A stretch of DNA of 64,000 nt from assembly GCA_933228675.1 (NCBI GenBank), contig OW121741.1, positions 22,911,224-22,975,223 on the forward strand, read 5' to 3'. Positions 12,266-26,440 of this stretch are shown here, piece after piece. Below the pieces are notes generated by a model. That model saw nothing but the letters and a program-made list of their open reading frames with translations. It made no database searches and had not been told where the DNA came from. Within the stretch, counting starts at the first letter, position 1. Each line of letters opens with the position of its first letter. This DNA is from Stomorhina lunata (lineage: Eukaryota; Arthropoda; Insecta; Diptera; Rhiniidae). The translations under genes and the position numbers were made by a program.

Positions 12266-13136
12266 CAGGGACCGTAACTATTATAACTTTTAACGTAAAA
12301 GTCAGAAAATAAAAGTTATTTTTTGACTTTTATTTTTTCGATAAAAAAATAACAGTTATTTCTGACTTTTATTTTTTCGATAAAAATAACAGTTATTTTT
12401 GACTTTTATTGTTTCAAGCAAAAATAAAAGCTATTTTTTAACTTTTATTTTTTCGAGCAAAAATAACAGTTATTTTTGACTTTTATTTTTTCTAGCAGAA
12501 ATAAAAGTTATTTTTTGATTTTTATTTTTTCGAGCAGAAATAAAAGTTGTTTTTTGACTTTTATTTTTTCGAGCAGAAATAAAAGTTATTTTTGTTGGAA
12601 TTCATGATAAATTCATTGAAAAAAATTTTTCAAACAAAGCCAATTTTTCAGTGAAAATAATTTGCATATGCTCAAAAATTAATGGAGTTGAGTTTTGCAA
12701 TCATAATTGGGGTTGGAAACACAAAAATAACTTTTATTTCTGCTCGAAAAAATAAAAGTCAAAACAATAACTTTTATTTCTGCTCCAAAAAATAAAAGTC
12801 AAAACATAACCTTTATTCATGCTCGATATAATAAAAGTCACAAATAATAGTTATTTTTGCTCAAAAAAATAAAAGTTAAAAAAACTTTAATTTTTGCTCG
12901 AAAAAATAAAAGTTAAAAATAACTGTTATTTTTGCTCAAAAAAATAAAAATCAAAAAAAAAAAACTGTTACTTTTTTTTCTAAAAAATAAAAATAAGATT
13001 TTTAAAAAGCATCGCATTTTATGAAAATTTGGTCCAAGACTATCAAAATGGTATACTTGGTTTAATTCTTCGACATTTCCCTGCGGTTGCTTTTTTTAAT
13101 CAAAAATTCTAAAATAACAGTTATTTTCGGTCCCTA
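12266..13136. mobile_element. hAT-like foldback element inserted in the LINE relic
   Basis: An 871-bp non-autonomous element. The ends are CAGGGACCG (left) and CGGTCCCTA (right, reverse complement TAGGGACCG), fitting the hAT end rule Y-A-R-N-G. The flanks GTCTTGAT (12258-12265) and ATCTTATT (13137-13144) agree at 5 of 8 positions, consistent with a decayed 8-bp hAT duplication. Each arm is a run of ~39-bp tandem units of the type TTTATTTTTTCGAGCAGAAA, direct in the left arm (to ~12598) and inverted in the right arm (from ~12718). A ~120-bp centre separates them. It has no coding capacity. Confidence 0.75.
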
Positions 13137-13410
13137 ATCTTATTTTTTGAAACGGTGTAAGGTATACTTCACTCCAACTGTTTTCCTTACAATTTACACC
13201 ACATATATCCGACCGAAAATGAAATGCAACTCTCATGTATGGGTCGGGGATTAAATATCTATTTTGGAGCTTCTTGAAAATGTACAAGAGAGGGCAAAAG
13301 TGCTCATCGGTGACAGTAGGTTATCCAACCCTATTGATTCTCTAGAGCACCAACGCAATGTAGATTGTTGTTTTTGTTGCAACGGCGAAGTGGCAGTTCC
13401 TAAGATCTAG
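13137..13410 (+). pseudogene. Jockey-like LINE reverse transcriptase relic, 3' segment
   Basis: Continuation of the LINE after the 12266-13136 insertion. Translation gives FLKRCKVYFTP, TTYIRPKMKCNSHVWVGD, then after a stop ISILELLENVQERAKVLIGD and SRLSNPIDSLEHQRNVDC. These are typical residues of the C-terminal thumb region of jockey-clade reverse transcriptases (family form YIRPKMEYNSHVWAG, RVQERAKMLIGD). Removing the insertion and one copy of its 8-bp duplication restores the local reading CLDFLKRCK, which supports the order of events. Confidence 0.82.
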
Positions 13411-14500
13411 TGATTTTTAATAAACGAAATTCGTTGAAAGATTTGCAAATTTCGCATCTAAAAATAGTTTTCGGTCGAGACTAGATTTCAACATTAGCTT
13501 TTCTCCAAATGTGACCTATCCAAGTCAGTTTTTAATTTCGTATTTGATATAAAAGTTGGAGTTGTTCAATGGGATATTTATAGTGGGGATTTCTAAGGGT
13601 ATGACCTAACCAAGTCAGTTTTGTAGATCGTATTTGAATAATAATACCATGTCCAACTTTGAGTAGTTCAATATTTGTGATTATTCGAGATCATCATTTT
13701 AGAAAGTTTCTTCTGTTAGCCCCGGTAAATGAATACTATTAAAGAGTTAGAAAACACAGATAAATATTTTGTTAATAAATATAAACCGATAATCGAAACT
13801 TGGTAACAATCGATCCACAACTGACCATAGCTCCAATATCAGGCTCTCAGCCGAAAATGACATAAATGAGACGCTCAAAATAGAAAGGGTCCTAAGAATT
13901 TTGTTCAGAAGAGCCATTTTAAAGATTTAAATACGTGCATCTTTGGTGTTCCATCGCTGAGAGTGTTGGTATTGGTCTCATTTGAAAGCTACACATCTCA
14001 TGACGTCATGACGCGTAGGTCGTCCCTACCTCTTGTTTTGTGTAGTAGGTCCCTTTCTCTATGCTCTGTCACATATAAGTATTTTTTAAGACTACAGGAA
14101 AACTTGTTAAATTGTTGGTCCATAATTGACTACAGTAGTGTAGGGTATCTTACTTCATTTTCTCTTGATGTTAAGATCTCTGCTTGCTAAAGGTAAAGGC
14201 TTACTTGGCTGAATTTTTCACGCATTCGCGATAATCATAGCTTTCAAAGTATGTATTTTTATATAATATAATACCTTACATGTATGGGTACGACAGTAGT
14301 AAGGTTTGGCTTTCACTTCTATTTTTTGGAGTACAAGATATCTGCTAAAGCTTCAATATTGAGACTTACGATTACCTGATGCCATTAAGTTATTGTCACT
14401 ATCGATATCGGCACCTCTTTACCAAGATCATTATTGAAGTAATCCACGCTAGCTTTTACAAATTGTAGCAATGTCTTCTTATTATACTCCGTATATGTAT
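13411..14500. other. Non-coding; diverged short duplication
   Basis: Two related segments around TGACCTATCCAAGTCAGTTT (about 13510) and TGACCTAACCAAGTCAGTTT (about 13600) followed by CGTATTTGA. A fragment at 13790-13900 resembles INE-1-like body sequence (GACCATAGCTCC). No gene supported. Confidence 0.4.
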
Positions 14501-14698
14501 TCGATACAAGTGGAACAAGTGGTACATCTCTCAGACAATCAGCTGCATCCGATTCTGGTTTAAGACTCATTGGAAGGGACCTACGTCTTAACTCCGGCTC
14601 CGAACGGCAAATGTATTAGTTAGAGAAGTTTTACATAGCCTAATAATCAATAACCAGGGCTAGCTGAGTTATGAGGTGAACCGCCGCTTTTTTGAAAA
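14501..14698 (-). mobile_element. SINE body, 5'-truncated copy
   Basis: Matches the body of the SINE at 38.7-39.0 kb over about 190 bp. Shared blocks include TCTCTCAGACAAT, TAAGACTCATTG, CCGAACGGCAAATG, ATTAGTTAGAGAAGTTTT and GCTAGCTGAGTTATGAGGTG. The tRNA-like head is absent: homology stops at the CCGCCGCTTTTT segment. The tail side fades before 14501. No target duplication was found. Confidence 0.75.
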
Positions 14699-14999
14699 AC
14701 CGATGAACGAGTATTGTGGGAACAATTTTAATTGAGACGCGTATAAGAGAACAGTGTGACTAAGAATATTTGTAAAACACCTTTGCGAGGTTTGTTTACA
14801 GTTTTTGTGAAAGTATGTTTAAAAGTGATTAACTCTAAAGTTATTAAAAATATAACTTTGTAAAACTTCATAAAGTGTTTTAATTTGTTTTCGGTTGTTT
14901 GCACAAAGAATTCCCTCCACGTTTTAAAAGGAAAAACGTAACACTATAAACATTCGGCCTGTTATAATAGTAATAAGGTCCATATCTTATATTCTTAAA

Positions 15000-16333
15000 C
15001 GAGCAATAATTGTATGTTTATATAGAATGGCTATCTCTAAAACGGCTCTAACGATTTCGATAAAATTTAGACAGTGGGTACCTTTTTTGATGTATATGTG
15101 GAATAAGACGGGTACAAAGGGGAAAAAATAGAAAACGCCATGTCTCCTAAAGTAATAGGTATAGAAACAAAATTAAAATTACGTTTTAAACAGCTATGAA
15201 AATAAGCGGATAGGTGTTTGGTACTTTTTTTTAAATATGTCCGATAGGTGGTAAAAAAAGGGTGAAAATAGTTTTTTTGGTACTTTTTTAACCCACTTTT
15301 ATATTTTAAACTAAAGAATATAGAAAGAAACTTTGTACTGCAGTCAATAGATGTGACTGCAGTACACAAAACGGGTAAAAAGGGATAAAATGACAATTTA
15401 ACTTCTCAAAAAGTAATATGAATAAAAAAGCATTAACTGCTTTTTAATAAAATGTACCGAATTCAATTGGTACCACAGAAGAACTAAATATTCATATGGA
15501 ACATTTTGAAACTAGGGAAAAAGGGGGAAAAATTAGTAATGTTATACCTTTTAAACAAATGAATGTTTGTCTGTATATATTTTTTTTATAGAATAGTAAA
15601 CTGTGAATTTGATGATGTTATGCTCTTTAGCGAAGATGTTGCGGATAAGCCGGCGAAGGTTTTTAAGTTGATTAGACTAATTTCCGACAGATGACGCCAC
15701 TGAAAATTACTAAAAATTTATTAAGTCATAAACTGTACATTTGATCATTCTGTGATCTTTAGCAGAGTTGTAGCGCATGAGCCGGCGAAGGCTTTTTAGT
15801 TGGTATTAATAATTTCCGACAGGTCGCGCTACTGAAACTTATTCAAAGTCAATTTAATCGTAAGCTGTACATTTAATCATGCTACAATCTTTAGCAAAGT
15901 TGTTGCACATGAGCCGTCGAAGGTATGATGAAATTTCGATAGGTGGCGCCATTGAAATTTACTCGAAGTGAATTAAGTCGTAAGCTGTATATAAGCAGAC
16001 GAAGGTTTCTTAGTTGGTATGAACAACTTCAGGTGGCGCCACTGAAAACTACTCAAAATGAATTAACTCGTAAACTGTGCATTTGATCAGACTATAATCT
16101 TTAGCAAAGTTGTTGCGCATGATTCGACGGATTTTTCTGTTGGTATGACCAATTTTCAAACTATGTGTTGGTAGGACAAAATAAATAAAATAATTAAAAA
16201 TTTACTGAATATTTGTACAATGTCTTTCCTCTACATTTATTTTAGTACTTTATAAAATAAAATATAAACTTTAAAATTTGCCTCAAAATGCTTATCATAA
16301 GGCTCCGAGCAAGGTTTGGTCAACCAGGTACTT
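15000..16333 (+). mobile_element. Helentron-like non-autonomous element, copy 1
   Basis: Shares its whole length with the element at 19.09-20.74 kb. It starts near TTCTTAAACGAGCAATAATTG, then ATGGCTATCTCTAAAACGGC, and contains ~125-130-bp tandem units from ~15600 (GCGCATGAGCCGGCGAAGG, TTTCCGACAGGTGGCGC). It ends AATGCTTATCATAAGGCTCC then GAGCAAGGTTTGGTCAACCAGGTACT. The terminal hairpin is decayed here. No protein is encoded. Confidence 0.6.
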
Positions 16334-16799
16334 ATTATCTATATATTATTCCATTAGTACTTAAGTCTTTTTGTGTGTCTTTAGACATGGGCCACCAGTG
16401 TTGAGGTCGATTTTGGCACATTTGTCAAGTAGAAGTCTTGTTTTTCACCAGAAACCTTCCGTTTTCCAGTCCTGGAAAATGTTAACCCATTTTACCTTCT
16501 ATGCTATTGTTGTCAGATATATCTAGCATTAAAACCCGATAGATTGATAACTAAGTCTTGTATAGAACTATGTATTTCTAGAAGTATCCTTAAAAGCTTC
16601 TGCTGGTCATAACATTCTAGAAATGTTATATTTCAAGCTTTTTTCGAAGTTGTTTATTATAAACCGATAAAGGAATGGGGTTTCTAAATTAAACTATTGA
16701 AGTTGGTCTGACTAATAATCGTATTCCCAATATAGTTTTATGCACAAAGTCTTTTCTGTATGTAACTTATAAGGGTACTATCAACAAAATAGGGTTACA
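16334..16799. other. Non-coding stretch between elements
   Basis: Nothing recognised; no tandem repeats or gene signals. Confidence 0.35.
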
Positions 16800-16801
16800 T
16801 A

Positions 16802-18111
16802 GCGGGTGTTTTTTTTAGAGGTATAGAACTTCGAATTGAAATAAAACACAAGAAAATCGTTTTAATGTCCATCAATTTGGCTTTATTGGAAGGATAATTT
16901 TATGCCATTATTGTTTAAATATGATTTCGGGCATGTGGCCGCCGCGGCTGGCTCGAATAAAGCCAATTCTACAGGTTTCAATACAATTTTCAACTACTTT
17001 TTCGAGGATATGGAGCCGTATGTTGGCAATAACGCCACGAATTTTGGCTTCCAAGTCCCCTAACGTTTCTGGTTTGTTGGCGTAGACGAGCGACTTCACA
17101 TATCCCCGAAGAAAATAATCCAGTGGTGTCAAATCGCACGATCTTGGTGGCCAATTGACAGGTCCATTCCGCGAAATTATGCGCTCATCGAATGTTTCCT
17201 TCAATAAATCAATTGTGACGTGCGTTGTGTAGCATGTAGCGCCGTCTTGTTGGAACCACAACTCATCCACATTCATGCCATCCAATTGGGGAACAAAATA
17301 GTCGGTTATCATGGCTCTATACCGGTCTCCATTTATGGTAATTGACTCTCAAGCATTATTTCGGAAGAAGTATGGCCCAATGACTCCACCAGCCCATAGA
17401 GCACACCAAACAGTCAGTTTTTGTGGATGTAATGGCGTCTCAAGGGTCTCATGTGGATTTTCTTCACTCCAAATGAGGCAATTTTGCTTGTTGACGTAGC
17501 CATTCAACCAAAAATGAGCCTCACCACTGAACAAAATTTTGCGATGAAAATCAGCATCGAGATCAATCTCATTTTCGGCCCATACACCAAAATCACGACG
17601 CATTGCATGGTCTCGCGGCTTTAATTCTTGCACAAGCTGGATCTTGTAAGGTCGCAAGCCAAGATCTTTGCGCAAAATCTTCCATAAAGTTGATGGACAA
17701 AGCTCCAATTGCTGTGCACGGTGGCGAACCGATTCATTCGGGTCCTCTTCAACACTTTGCTCTACAGCGGCAATTGTTTCTTCGGTGCGCACTGTTCGAT
17801 GTCGCTGCGGATGCGTATTATCACATAGAGTAAACGTAGTGCGAAAACGATCCATGGTTAACCTTATTAATTGCTCTGATGGACGATTATGTCGACCATA
17901 AAATGGACGGAGCTTGCGGTAAATTTCGCGAACTGAACCGTTATTTTCGAAATAAATTTGCACGATTTGCAAGCGTTGTTCTTTTGTCAACCTGTTCATG
18001 ATGAAATGGCAAACCAAACTAAATATTAATCACTTGACAGCTGACAAAATGGCCGCCAGTTAAAAAAGTGATGCCAACTTAAAGTTCTATACCTCAATAA
18101 AAAACACCCGA
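16802..18111 (-). mobile_element. Tc1/mariner-type transposon, copy 2
   Basis: A 1310-bp element of the same family as copy 1, with matching TIRs (left GCGGGTGTTTTTTTTAGAGG, right reverse complement TCGGGTGTTTTTTATTGAGG) and TA duplications at 16800-16801 and 18112-18113. The high nucleotide similarity to copy 1 along its whole length indicates a recent common source. Confidence 0.9.
16908..18017 (-). pseudogene. Tc1/mariner-type transposase, copy 2 (dead)
   Basis: Nearly identical to the copy-1 transposase but inactivated twice. The first catalytic Asp is Gly (FSGEAHF instead of FSDEAHF), and a Gly codon after FFRNNA is a TGA stop at 17349-17351, splitting the frame into 18017-17349 and 17312-16908. 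The second and third catalytic aspartates (QQDGATC, SCDLTPLDYF) remain. It keeps the residues around ENCIETCRIGF that copy 1 has lost, so the two copies carry independent damage relative to their common ancestor. Confidence 0.92.
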
Positions 18112-18113
18112 TA

Positions 18114-19089
18114 CATATTTAAGATATAGGGAATTTTTGTTCTAGTTAATTTTTAATATTCTACATTTGAAACTTCTATCAAAGCAGCTACAATTTGGCT
18201 GGCGTTTTTTTTGGTGACTAATGTTTATTAAATTTATTTGTTTTGGGGCAAAAGTACGGAAATGAGTTTTTAATTCATTTATATTTATGTTGTTTATTTT
18301 ACACACATTAGGCACTGTTTTTTTTTACTTCATATTTCTTTCATATGCGAAGGTATTATTGAACAAACAATAGATGACTGTTTTTTTGCTTTTTTCCATT
18401 TAACAATTTCTTTTATTTTTTTTTCCTTTATTTGTATCATCGACATGTTTTCAAACACCCATTCAAAATTCAAATGTTTGCTGTTCATGTTTCGTTATTA
18501 ATGATAGTCGAAATAGTCGAAACGTATGGTAATGACGTTAAACAATAAGAAAGTTCTTGAAGAAATAATATTAGTAAGAGAAAAAAAAATAAAAAACGCG
18601 AAACGAAAAAATCATTAGGCATAAATCATGACGATATGTGTTTTGTTGTTTAAATAAGATTTTAGGAATTTAATGGTGTTTTTTGTTTTTATATTGAAAG
18701 CAAACTTTTTCGTTAAGTTAAGAAAACATATGAGCCCATGTTGGGGAATAAATAATTACTACCCCAAAAGACTGCTAGTCAAGGTTATACAAATATTTAT
18801 ATGTCAAAACAGTTGTATTAACTATATTTGTATATGTATTCAGGCTATAGTTTTATGCCCTGACTATAATGTGTTACTCAGACTATAGTCCTGAACCTAT
18901 ACCTATCTTGTAATATAATGCTAGCACCATATATTTAGTGTTATTACAAGAGCTACTACTAAACTGTGTTAGTTAAAGATACGACTTAGACAATCGTAAT
19001 AAGGTTGATTTAATAAAACTCAAAAAAAAACAAAAAAAAAAATGATCTTCCAACTGGAAGTTCTATACTGTGACCAACGATTTTATAAT
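18114..19089. other. Non-coding AT-rich stretch
   Basis: Nothing recognised. Homopolymer A runs are at 19021-19041. Confidence 0.35.
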
Positions 19090-20744
<1,655 letters not shown>

Positions 20745-21475
20745 AATTTATTAAACTTCCATACATTGATTTGCCGTATGGTCCCTTAACAAATCCCATA
20801 AATATGAGAGTATACCGCTTTTACACTAATTCGAAAACAATTAATGGAGACGATTATCCAATAAGAAAAAGCAAAGGCACACACACGTACTCATGAAAAA
20901 TATGTTTGTTTGTTTGTGCGTTTATGTGTTTTTTTTTGTTCTTTACCCACTTTAATTTCACTTTTGACAGAAAAAATTTATGGAGTGCTATACCTTTATA
21001 TTATAAGACTTTATATACTATATTATAGTCTTGTATATATCTGCCGAAAATATTAGAGCTCTCCTTGCCAGTGTGCAGGAAAATCTAAGACAGTCGATTT
21101 CGCTTCCTTGAGTGATGTATCCTATTTTAGTTTATGGTCATCTTAAGTAAGAGTGATATGAATAGGCTACCGATATCGTGCAATATGAAAAGATAAGACC
21201 ATTTATTTTGTGGGAATTTCTTATGTCTCATGTTTATGCAATCAAGCCATAATTATAGGGAGCTCTAACAGCCAAGATAACCCATGCTATGGCAAATTTT
21301 TACCTTTTTTAAGAGCCAGATACACAGAAAATTGGACCTCTTTAATGCATTCCAACTAAAAATTCATGGCTGAAATTTGAACGATGTATAATCAGAGGTC
21401 GGCATAAAAAGAACAGAACAAAAAATCGTCGGCAGAGTTGCCGTTTTGTATACTTTTAACTAAAATAGGTATTTT
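20745..21475. other. Non-coding stretch
   Basis: No supported gene; a 65-codon open frame at 20699-20896 overlaps the element end and has no recognisable content. Confidence 0.35.
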
Positions 21476-21479
21476 TTGA

Positions 21480-23715
21480 ATCAAAAAATTTTATATCAAA
21501 AATTATTCTATAGAAATTTTAGTTTTGTTAAAAATTTTTCTATAGATTTTTTTTAACAAAAGCTTTTCTCTATATTTTTTTATCAAAACATTTTTTTTAG
21601 AAATTTTTTTTAACAAAAATTTTTCTATAGAAATTTTACCCAAAATTTTTCTATAGAATTTTTATAAAAATTATTTCTATAGAAAAATTTTTTATCAAAA
21701 ATTTTCTTATAGAAAATTTTTTTTTTATCAAAAATTTTTCTATAGAAAATTTTTCTGTCAAAAAATTTTTTATAGACATTTTTTTTTATCATAATTTTTT
21801 TTTTAAATATTTTTATCAAAATTTTTTTTTACCAAAAATTTTCTATAGAAAATTTTTCTGTCAAAAAATTTTTTATAGAAAATTTTTTTTATCATAATTT
21901 TTTTTTTTATATATTTTTATCAAAAGTTTTTTTATAGAAAATTTTTTCATCAAAAATTTTTCTATAGAAAATTTTTTCATCAAAAATTTTTCTATAGAAA
22001 ATTTTTTTATCAAAATTTTTTCTATATAAAAATTTTTTTTATAGAAAATTTTTGTATCGAAAATTCTTCTATAGAAAATGTATTATCAAAAATATTTCTA
22101 CAGAAAGTTTTTTCATCAAAAATATTTCTATAGAAAATTTGTCATCAAAAATTTTTTATTGAAAATTTTTTTCGTAGAAAATTTTTTATAGAAAATATTT
22201 TTCGTAGAAAATTTTGTTATCAAGTGTTTTTCTATAGAAAATTTTTTTATAATAAATTTTTCTTTAGAAAATTTTTTTATCAAAAATTTTTTTTTAAAAA
22301 ATTTTTTTATCAAAAATTTTTCTATCGAAAATTTTTTTTATCAAAAATTTTTCTATAGAACATTTTTTTATCAAAAATTTTTCTATAGAACATTTTTTTA
22401 TCAAAAATTTTTCTGTAGAAAATTTTTCTATAGAAAATTTATTTATCAAAAATTTTTAAAGAATTTCTATACAATTTTTTTCTATAGAAAATTTTTTTAT
22501 TAAAAAATTTGTCTATCAACAATTTTTTTATAAAAAATTTTTGTATAGAAAAATTTTCTATCAAAAATTTTTTTTATAGACATTTTTTTATTAAACATTT
22601 TTTTCTTTGAGAAATTTTTCTATAGAAAAATTTGTATCTAACATTTTTTTTTTATCAAAAATTGTTCTATAGAAAAAATCAAAAATCTTAATATAGAAAA
22701 TTTTTTTATCAAAAATTTTTCTATAGAATTTTTTTTTTGAATTTTATATAGAAAAATTTTCAATCAAAAATTTTTTTATCAAAACTTTTTCTAGAGACAA
22801 TTATTTTTTCAACAATTTTTCTATAGAAATTTTTTTTATCAAAAATTTTTCTATAGAAAATTTAAAAAAAAAACATTTTTATCCAAAACTTTTCTATAGA
22901 AAATTTAGTTTATCAAAAATTTTCCTTAGAAAGTTTTTTTTTATCAAAATCATTTATCTATAAAAAATTTTTTTATAAATTTTTTTTTTTTATAAAAAAT
23001 TTTTCTATAGAAAATTTTTTATCAAAATATTTCTTTAGAAATTTTTTATTAAAGACTTTTTTATAGAATTTTTTTTTTCACAAAAATTATTCTATATTTT
23101 TTCTGTAAAATTTTTCTAAAGAAAATTTGTTTATAAAAAATGTTTCTATAGAAAATTTTTCTATCAAAAATTTTTTTTATAGAAATTTTTCTATCAAAAA
23201 TTTTTTTATAGAAATTTTTTTTATCAAAAATTTTTCTTTAAAAAATTTTTTTATTTAAAATTTTTAATGGAAATTTCTTTATCAAAAATTTTTCTATAGA
23301 GAGTTTTTTGATCTAAAATTCTTTTATCAAAATTTTTGCTATAGAAAATTTTTTAGTTAAAAGTTTTCTACAGAAAAATATTTCTATCGAAAAAAATTGT
23401 ATCGAAAAGTTTTCGATAGAAAAAGTTATTTTATCGATAATTTTCCCGTAGAAAAAAATTTTATCTATAATTTTTCTATAGAAAAACCTTTTTTGAAAAA
23501 ATTTTTCAATAGTAAAATATTTTGATCGAAAATTAATACAGGAAAATAATTTTAACAAAAAGTTTTCTAAAATTGAATTATCCAAAGAGACATTTTTTAT
23601 AAAAAAAAATTTGCTATAAAACAAAAATTTATATCGAAGATATCTAAAAATACTTTTTTTTATCTAAAAATACTTTTTTTTATCTAAAAATACTTTTTTA
23701 TCTAAAAAATATAAA
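21480..23715. repeat. ~30-bp AT-rich tandem array (CTATAGAAAATTTTTTTATC type)
   Basis: Roughly 70 units of TTTTTCTATAGAAAATTTTT followed by TTATCAAAAA, period 30 where well kept (for example around 21960). Many point changes and small indels. Ends with three 20-bp units TATCTAAAAATACTTTTTTT at 23640-23700. Orientation matches the array at 45.0-47.1 kb. Confidence 0.93.
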
Positions 23716-24095
23716 ATTGTTTAATATTAGAATTTATTTCTTTTTCGAAAAAAAAGATCCCAATTCGGTTACATTTATTTGAAGCAATGTTTACAAAAAT
23801 AATAGTATCGTGGCAGCAATGTTCGAGATATATTTTGTTGCTATAAATTGGATTTTGATTTTGTTTCACGTATATTTTGTTTTTGTATTTTCTTTAACAA
23901 AGCGGCACCAGCCGACTTTGCTAACATCCAAATCCCAACTGAATGCTTTTAATACTCATTTTCACGAGTTCCATTAATGATTGTGATATTTTCGAAAATT
24001 ACAAACAGACTTCGGCTTCTGGTGGTATGGGCTGCCTACGCCTGCTTATAATTACATCAATATGTGTTTCAATAACAACAAAATGCTTATGTTGA
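23716..24095. other. Non-coding intronic stretch
   Basis: Searched for the missing second half of Ig3 on the minus strand; none found. Confidence 0.4.
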
Positions 24096-24180
24096 TTAGT
24101 AAAGGGTCTTTTATTAAGCTCCTTAATTCTAATAAAACGAGGTACATATGTATGGAGCTTAATGAAAGACCCTTTACTAA
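24096..24180. repeat. 85-bp near-perfect hairpin (short MITE)
   Basis: Left arm TTAGTAAAGGGTCTTTTATT then AAGCTCC; the right arm is its reverse complement with one difference. About 27-bp stem and ~31-bp loop. It lies 65 bp beyond the splice donor of the Ig3 exon. Confidence 0.8.
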
Positions 24181-24245
24181 TATTTATGCTTAAGAGGACT
24201 GTAGTTTTATACTCTGACTATAGAAAGTCTTAGCTAAACTCTTAC

Positions 24246-24383
24246 CTGATATAATCATGTCACCCCTTTCCGTTGTCCAATAGTTAATAGAAGCCGGATA
24301 GGCTTCTGTATGACACTCCAGTATAACATCCTGTCCTATATAGGCGCCCTCTAATTGATTTGGTATTGACAGCATTGGAGGAA
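24246..24383 (-). CDS. DIP/lachesin-like gene, exon encoding first half of Ig3 (last exon seen)
   Basis: Minus-strand exon between a TTTTAG acceptor and a GTAAGAG donor. It enters at phase 1 (completing a Phe codon with the upstream exon) and leaves at phase 1. It encodes FPPMLSIPNQLEG, then GQDVILECHTEAYPAS and INYWTTERGDMIIS. This is the start of a third Ig domain: the Cys of ILEC is the B-strand cysteine and the Trp of NYW is the core tryptophan. The second Cys and the rest of the domain must lie in a further exon, which I could not find between 1 and 24245, so that intron is probably longer than 24 kb. In the DIP family (cell-surface IgSF partners of Dpr proteins in synaptic specificity) the third Ig is followed by a hydrophobic or GPI-anchored tail. 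The exact paralogue is not assigned. Confidence 0.9.
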
Positions 24384-26440
24384 CTAAAATTACAATAGAA
24401 AACAATTAATAAAAAAAAAAAACTTTTTCTTAAATTTATTACAACGAAAAAAAAAAAAAAACTTTTATTGTTTTTTATACTTATTTGTTTAAATAAATAA
24501 AAAAAACTAAAATTTGTTCACTAAAACAAATCAACTCCTAATTGAAAAATCCTGCTTTTGTCATTTGATTTTCTTTACATTTCCCTACACTTTTGCACAT
24601 TTTTAACTTGATATCGAAATAAGTTTAAGACAAATAGAAAATAGTTTTAATACCCAACACTCACTCATACATCGATAGTTTACTTATACATTTATACAAA
24701 TTTAACAACGTCATCTAAATAACAATTAATAGCAGGAATTTTTTTTCTGTTTTTCTTTCTTTTTGTCTTTTTATATCGTTCTTTCCAATTTGTTATATTG
24801 TTTGAAAGGAATGAGAGTATGTGTGATAGTAATTTGAAGAAAAATTCCATTAGAAATAGAAAAAATCACAAGAAAAAAAAATAATTCGTTGTCAGTAACA
24901 ATTTAGGTTAGGTTTATAGCATTGTAGTCTGGGAAGCAGACTAATTTGGACCCGAACCAATCTTTATTTATTTGTATTATCAAGATTGTTTATATTTTTA
25001 TATTTGTATTTTCGTTGACACTAATTGCCAAGCTGGTTCCCGTCTGAGTCCGTGGCACAACACAATCTTAACTCAGGAATCATGGTCTCTTTTGCCAAAC
25101 AGCCAAGGTAATATTCTATTTAAAGGAGGCTATATCCAAACTAACATTGGTTATTGCATATCAACTTCTTTCTTTGGCCGATCTCTTACTGCGAACTTAT
25201 CTAAAGGAATTTTAGATATAAACATCGCACAGTGGTTTGAAACAAAAACAAAAGTGGTAAAAAATCTGTATCTTCTAACTTGTATGTCTGATTGCATCAG
25301 TATATATGAAATAGTTTTTAAGGATGACTCAAGTTTTCTAAATTTTTGATTTACGATTACCCTGTGATTACACAGAGTGAATCATTGTGCATCAAAGTAG
25401 ACCACCTCAGAAGTAAAACAAGATTTTGGACTGTCTAGTTCTTTAAATTATTGTCCAAGATATTTAATTTTTCACATTCCAACAATTACGTTGCATATTT
25501 TTAGGAGTCATATAAAAAGACCTCGATCTTTTTTCCCTCTGGGTAATAATGTTTTTCCCAAAAAAATTAGCAATATGTTAAATATTTCAATAAAAAAAAA
25601 CTACTTACATGATTTTGGTTTTTACTTACATTTATTAAAATTGTAAATATGTTAATGTGTGAGTACATTACAAAAGATGTATGTGTAAAACACAAAATGA
25701 TTGTGGTTATGTTCTTAATATACATACATAACCAAATATCTTCTTAGCATGTGTGGGAATGTGGGTGAGGGAAAACATGTGTGAGAGTGCGGGAATGCAA
25801 GTACACATATACAAAATTCTTAATGTAATTAATGTAGAAAATGCAATATCTTTACATGAAAGTAAATACAAAGAATTTTATAGATGAACTTTGTTGAAAG
25901 GCAAACAAACGGGAAAACAACAAAGAAATAGAAAATGTGGAAGCAACATTAACAATGTAACGCACTATTTGTTGGAGCAGTCTTTAAATTATTTTTCTGC
26001 GAGACATTATTGCAGTGAAGAGAGTTAAAATTAGGGTGGTAAGTTATTAAAAGCTACAGATTGAACTCTAAAAAGGCTTATATTACATTTTGTCACATTA
26101 GTTATCATACTATAAATAAAGACAATAAACCAAACCCTCTAATGTAAAGAATTATATTGGTGTAAGCCGCTCTTATTTATATATCCCCCACTGTATTTTT
26201 GCTTCACCGACATAAGACATTCTTTGTTTAAGATTTTAGTTATAAGGCAAAAGCTTAAAAGAGATTTTACCGAACAGAAATTTGTAATTGACAGTAAATA
26301 ATAGACTTTTTAATAAAATTTTCAGAGTAAACAATTTAACGAACCTTTTTTAAATAGAAACAAGAAGTTACAGTTTAGTAAAATAAACTTTAAAGAAAAT
26401 AAAACTAAATAAGTCTTTACAAAAGAAAGATTTGTCTATA
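24384..26440. other. Intronic stretch; one unassigned open frame
   Basis: A plus-strand open frame at 24972-25349 (125 codons) contains CQAGSRLSPWHNTILTQESW and GILDINIAQWFETKTKVV, with slightly raised GC content. No family recognised and no splice or promoter support, so it is not called as a gene; it could be a relic. Confidence 0.3.

Noticed and set aside
24972..25349. 125-codon plus-strand open frame as a possible gene
   Set aside because: More complex than background but no family resemblance, no signals, and it lies antisense in an intron. Left as unassigned sequence.
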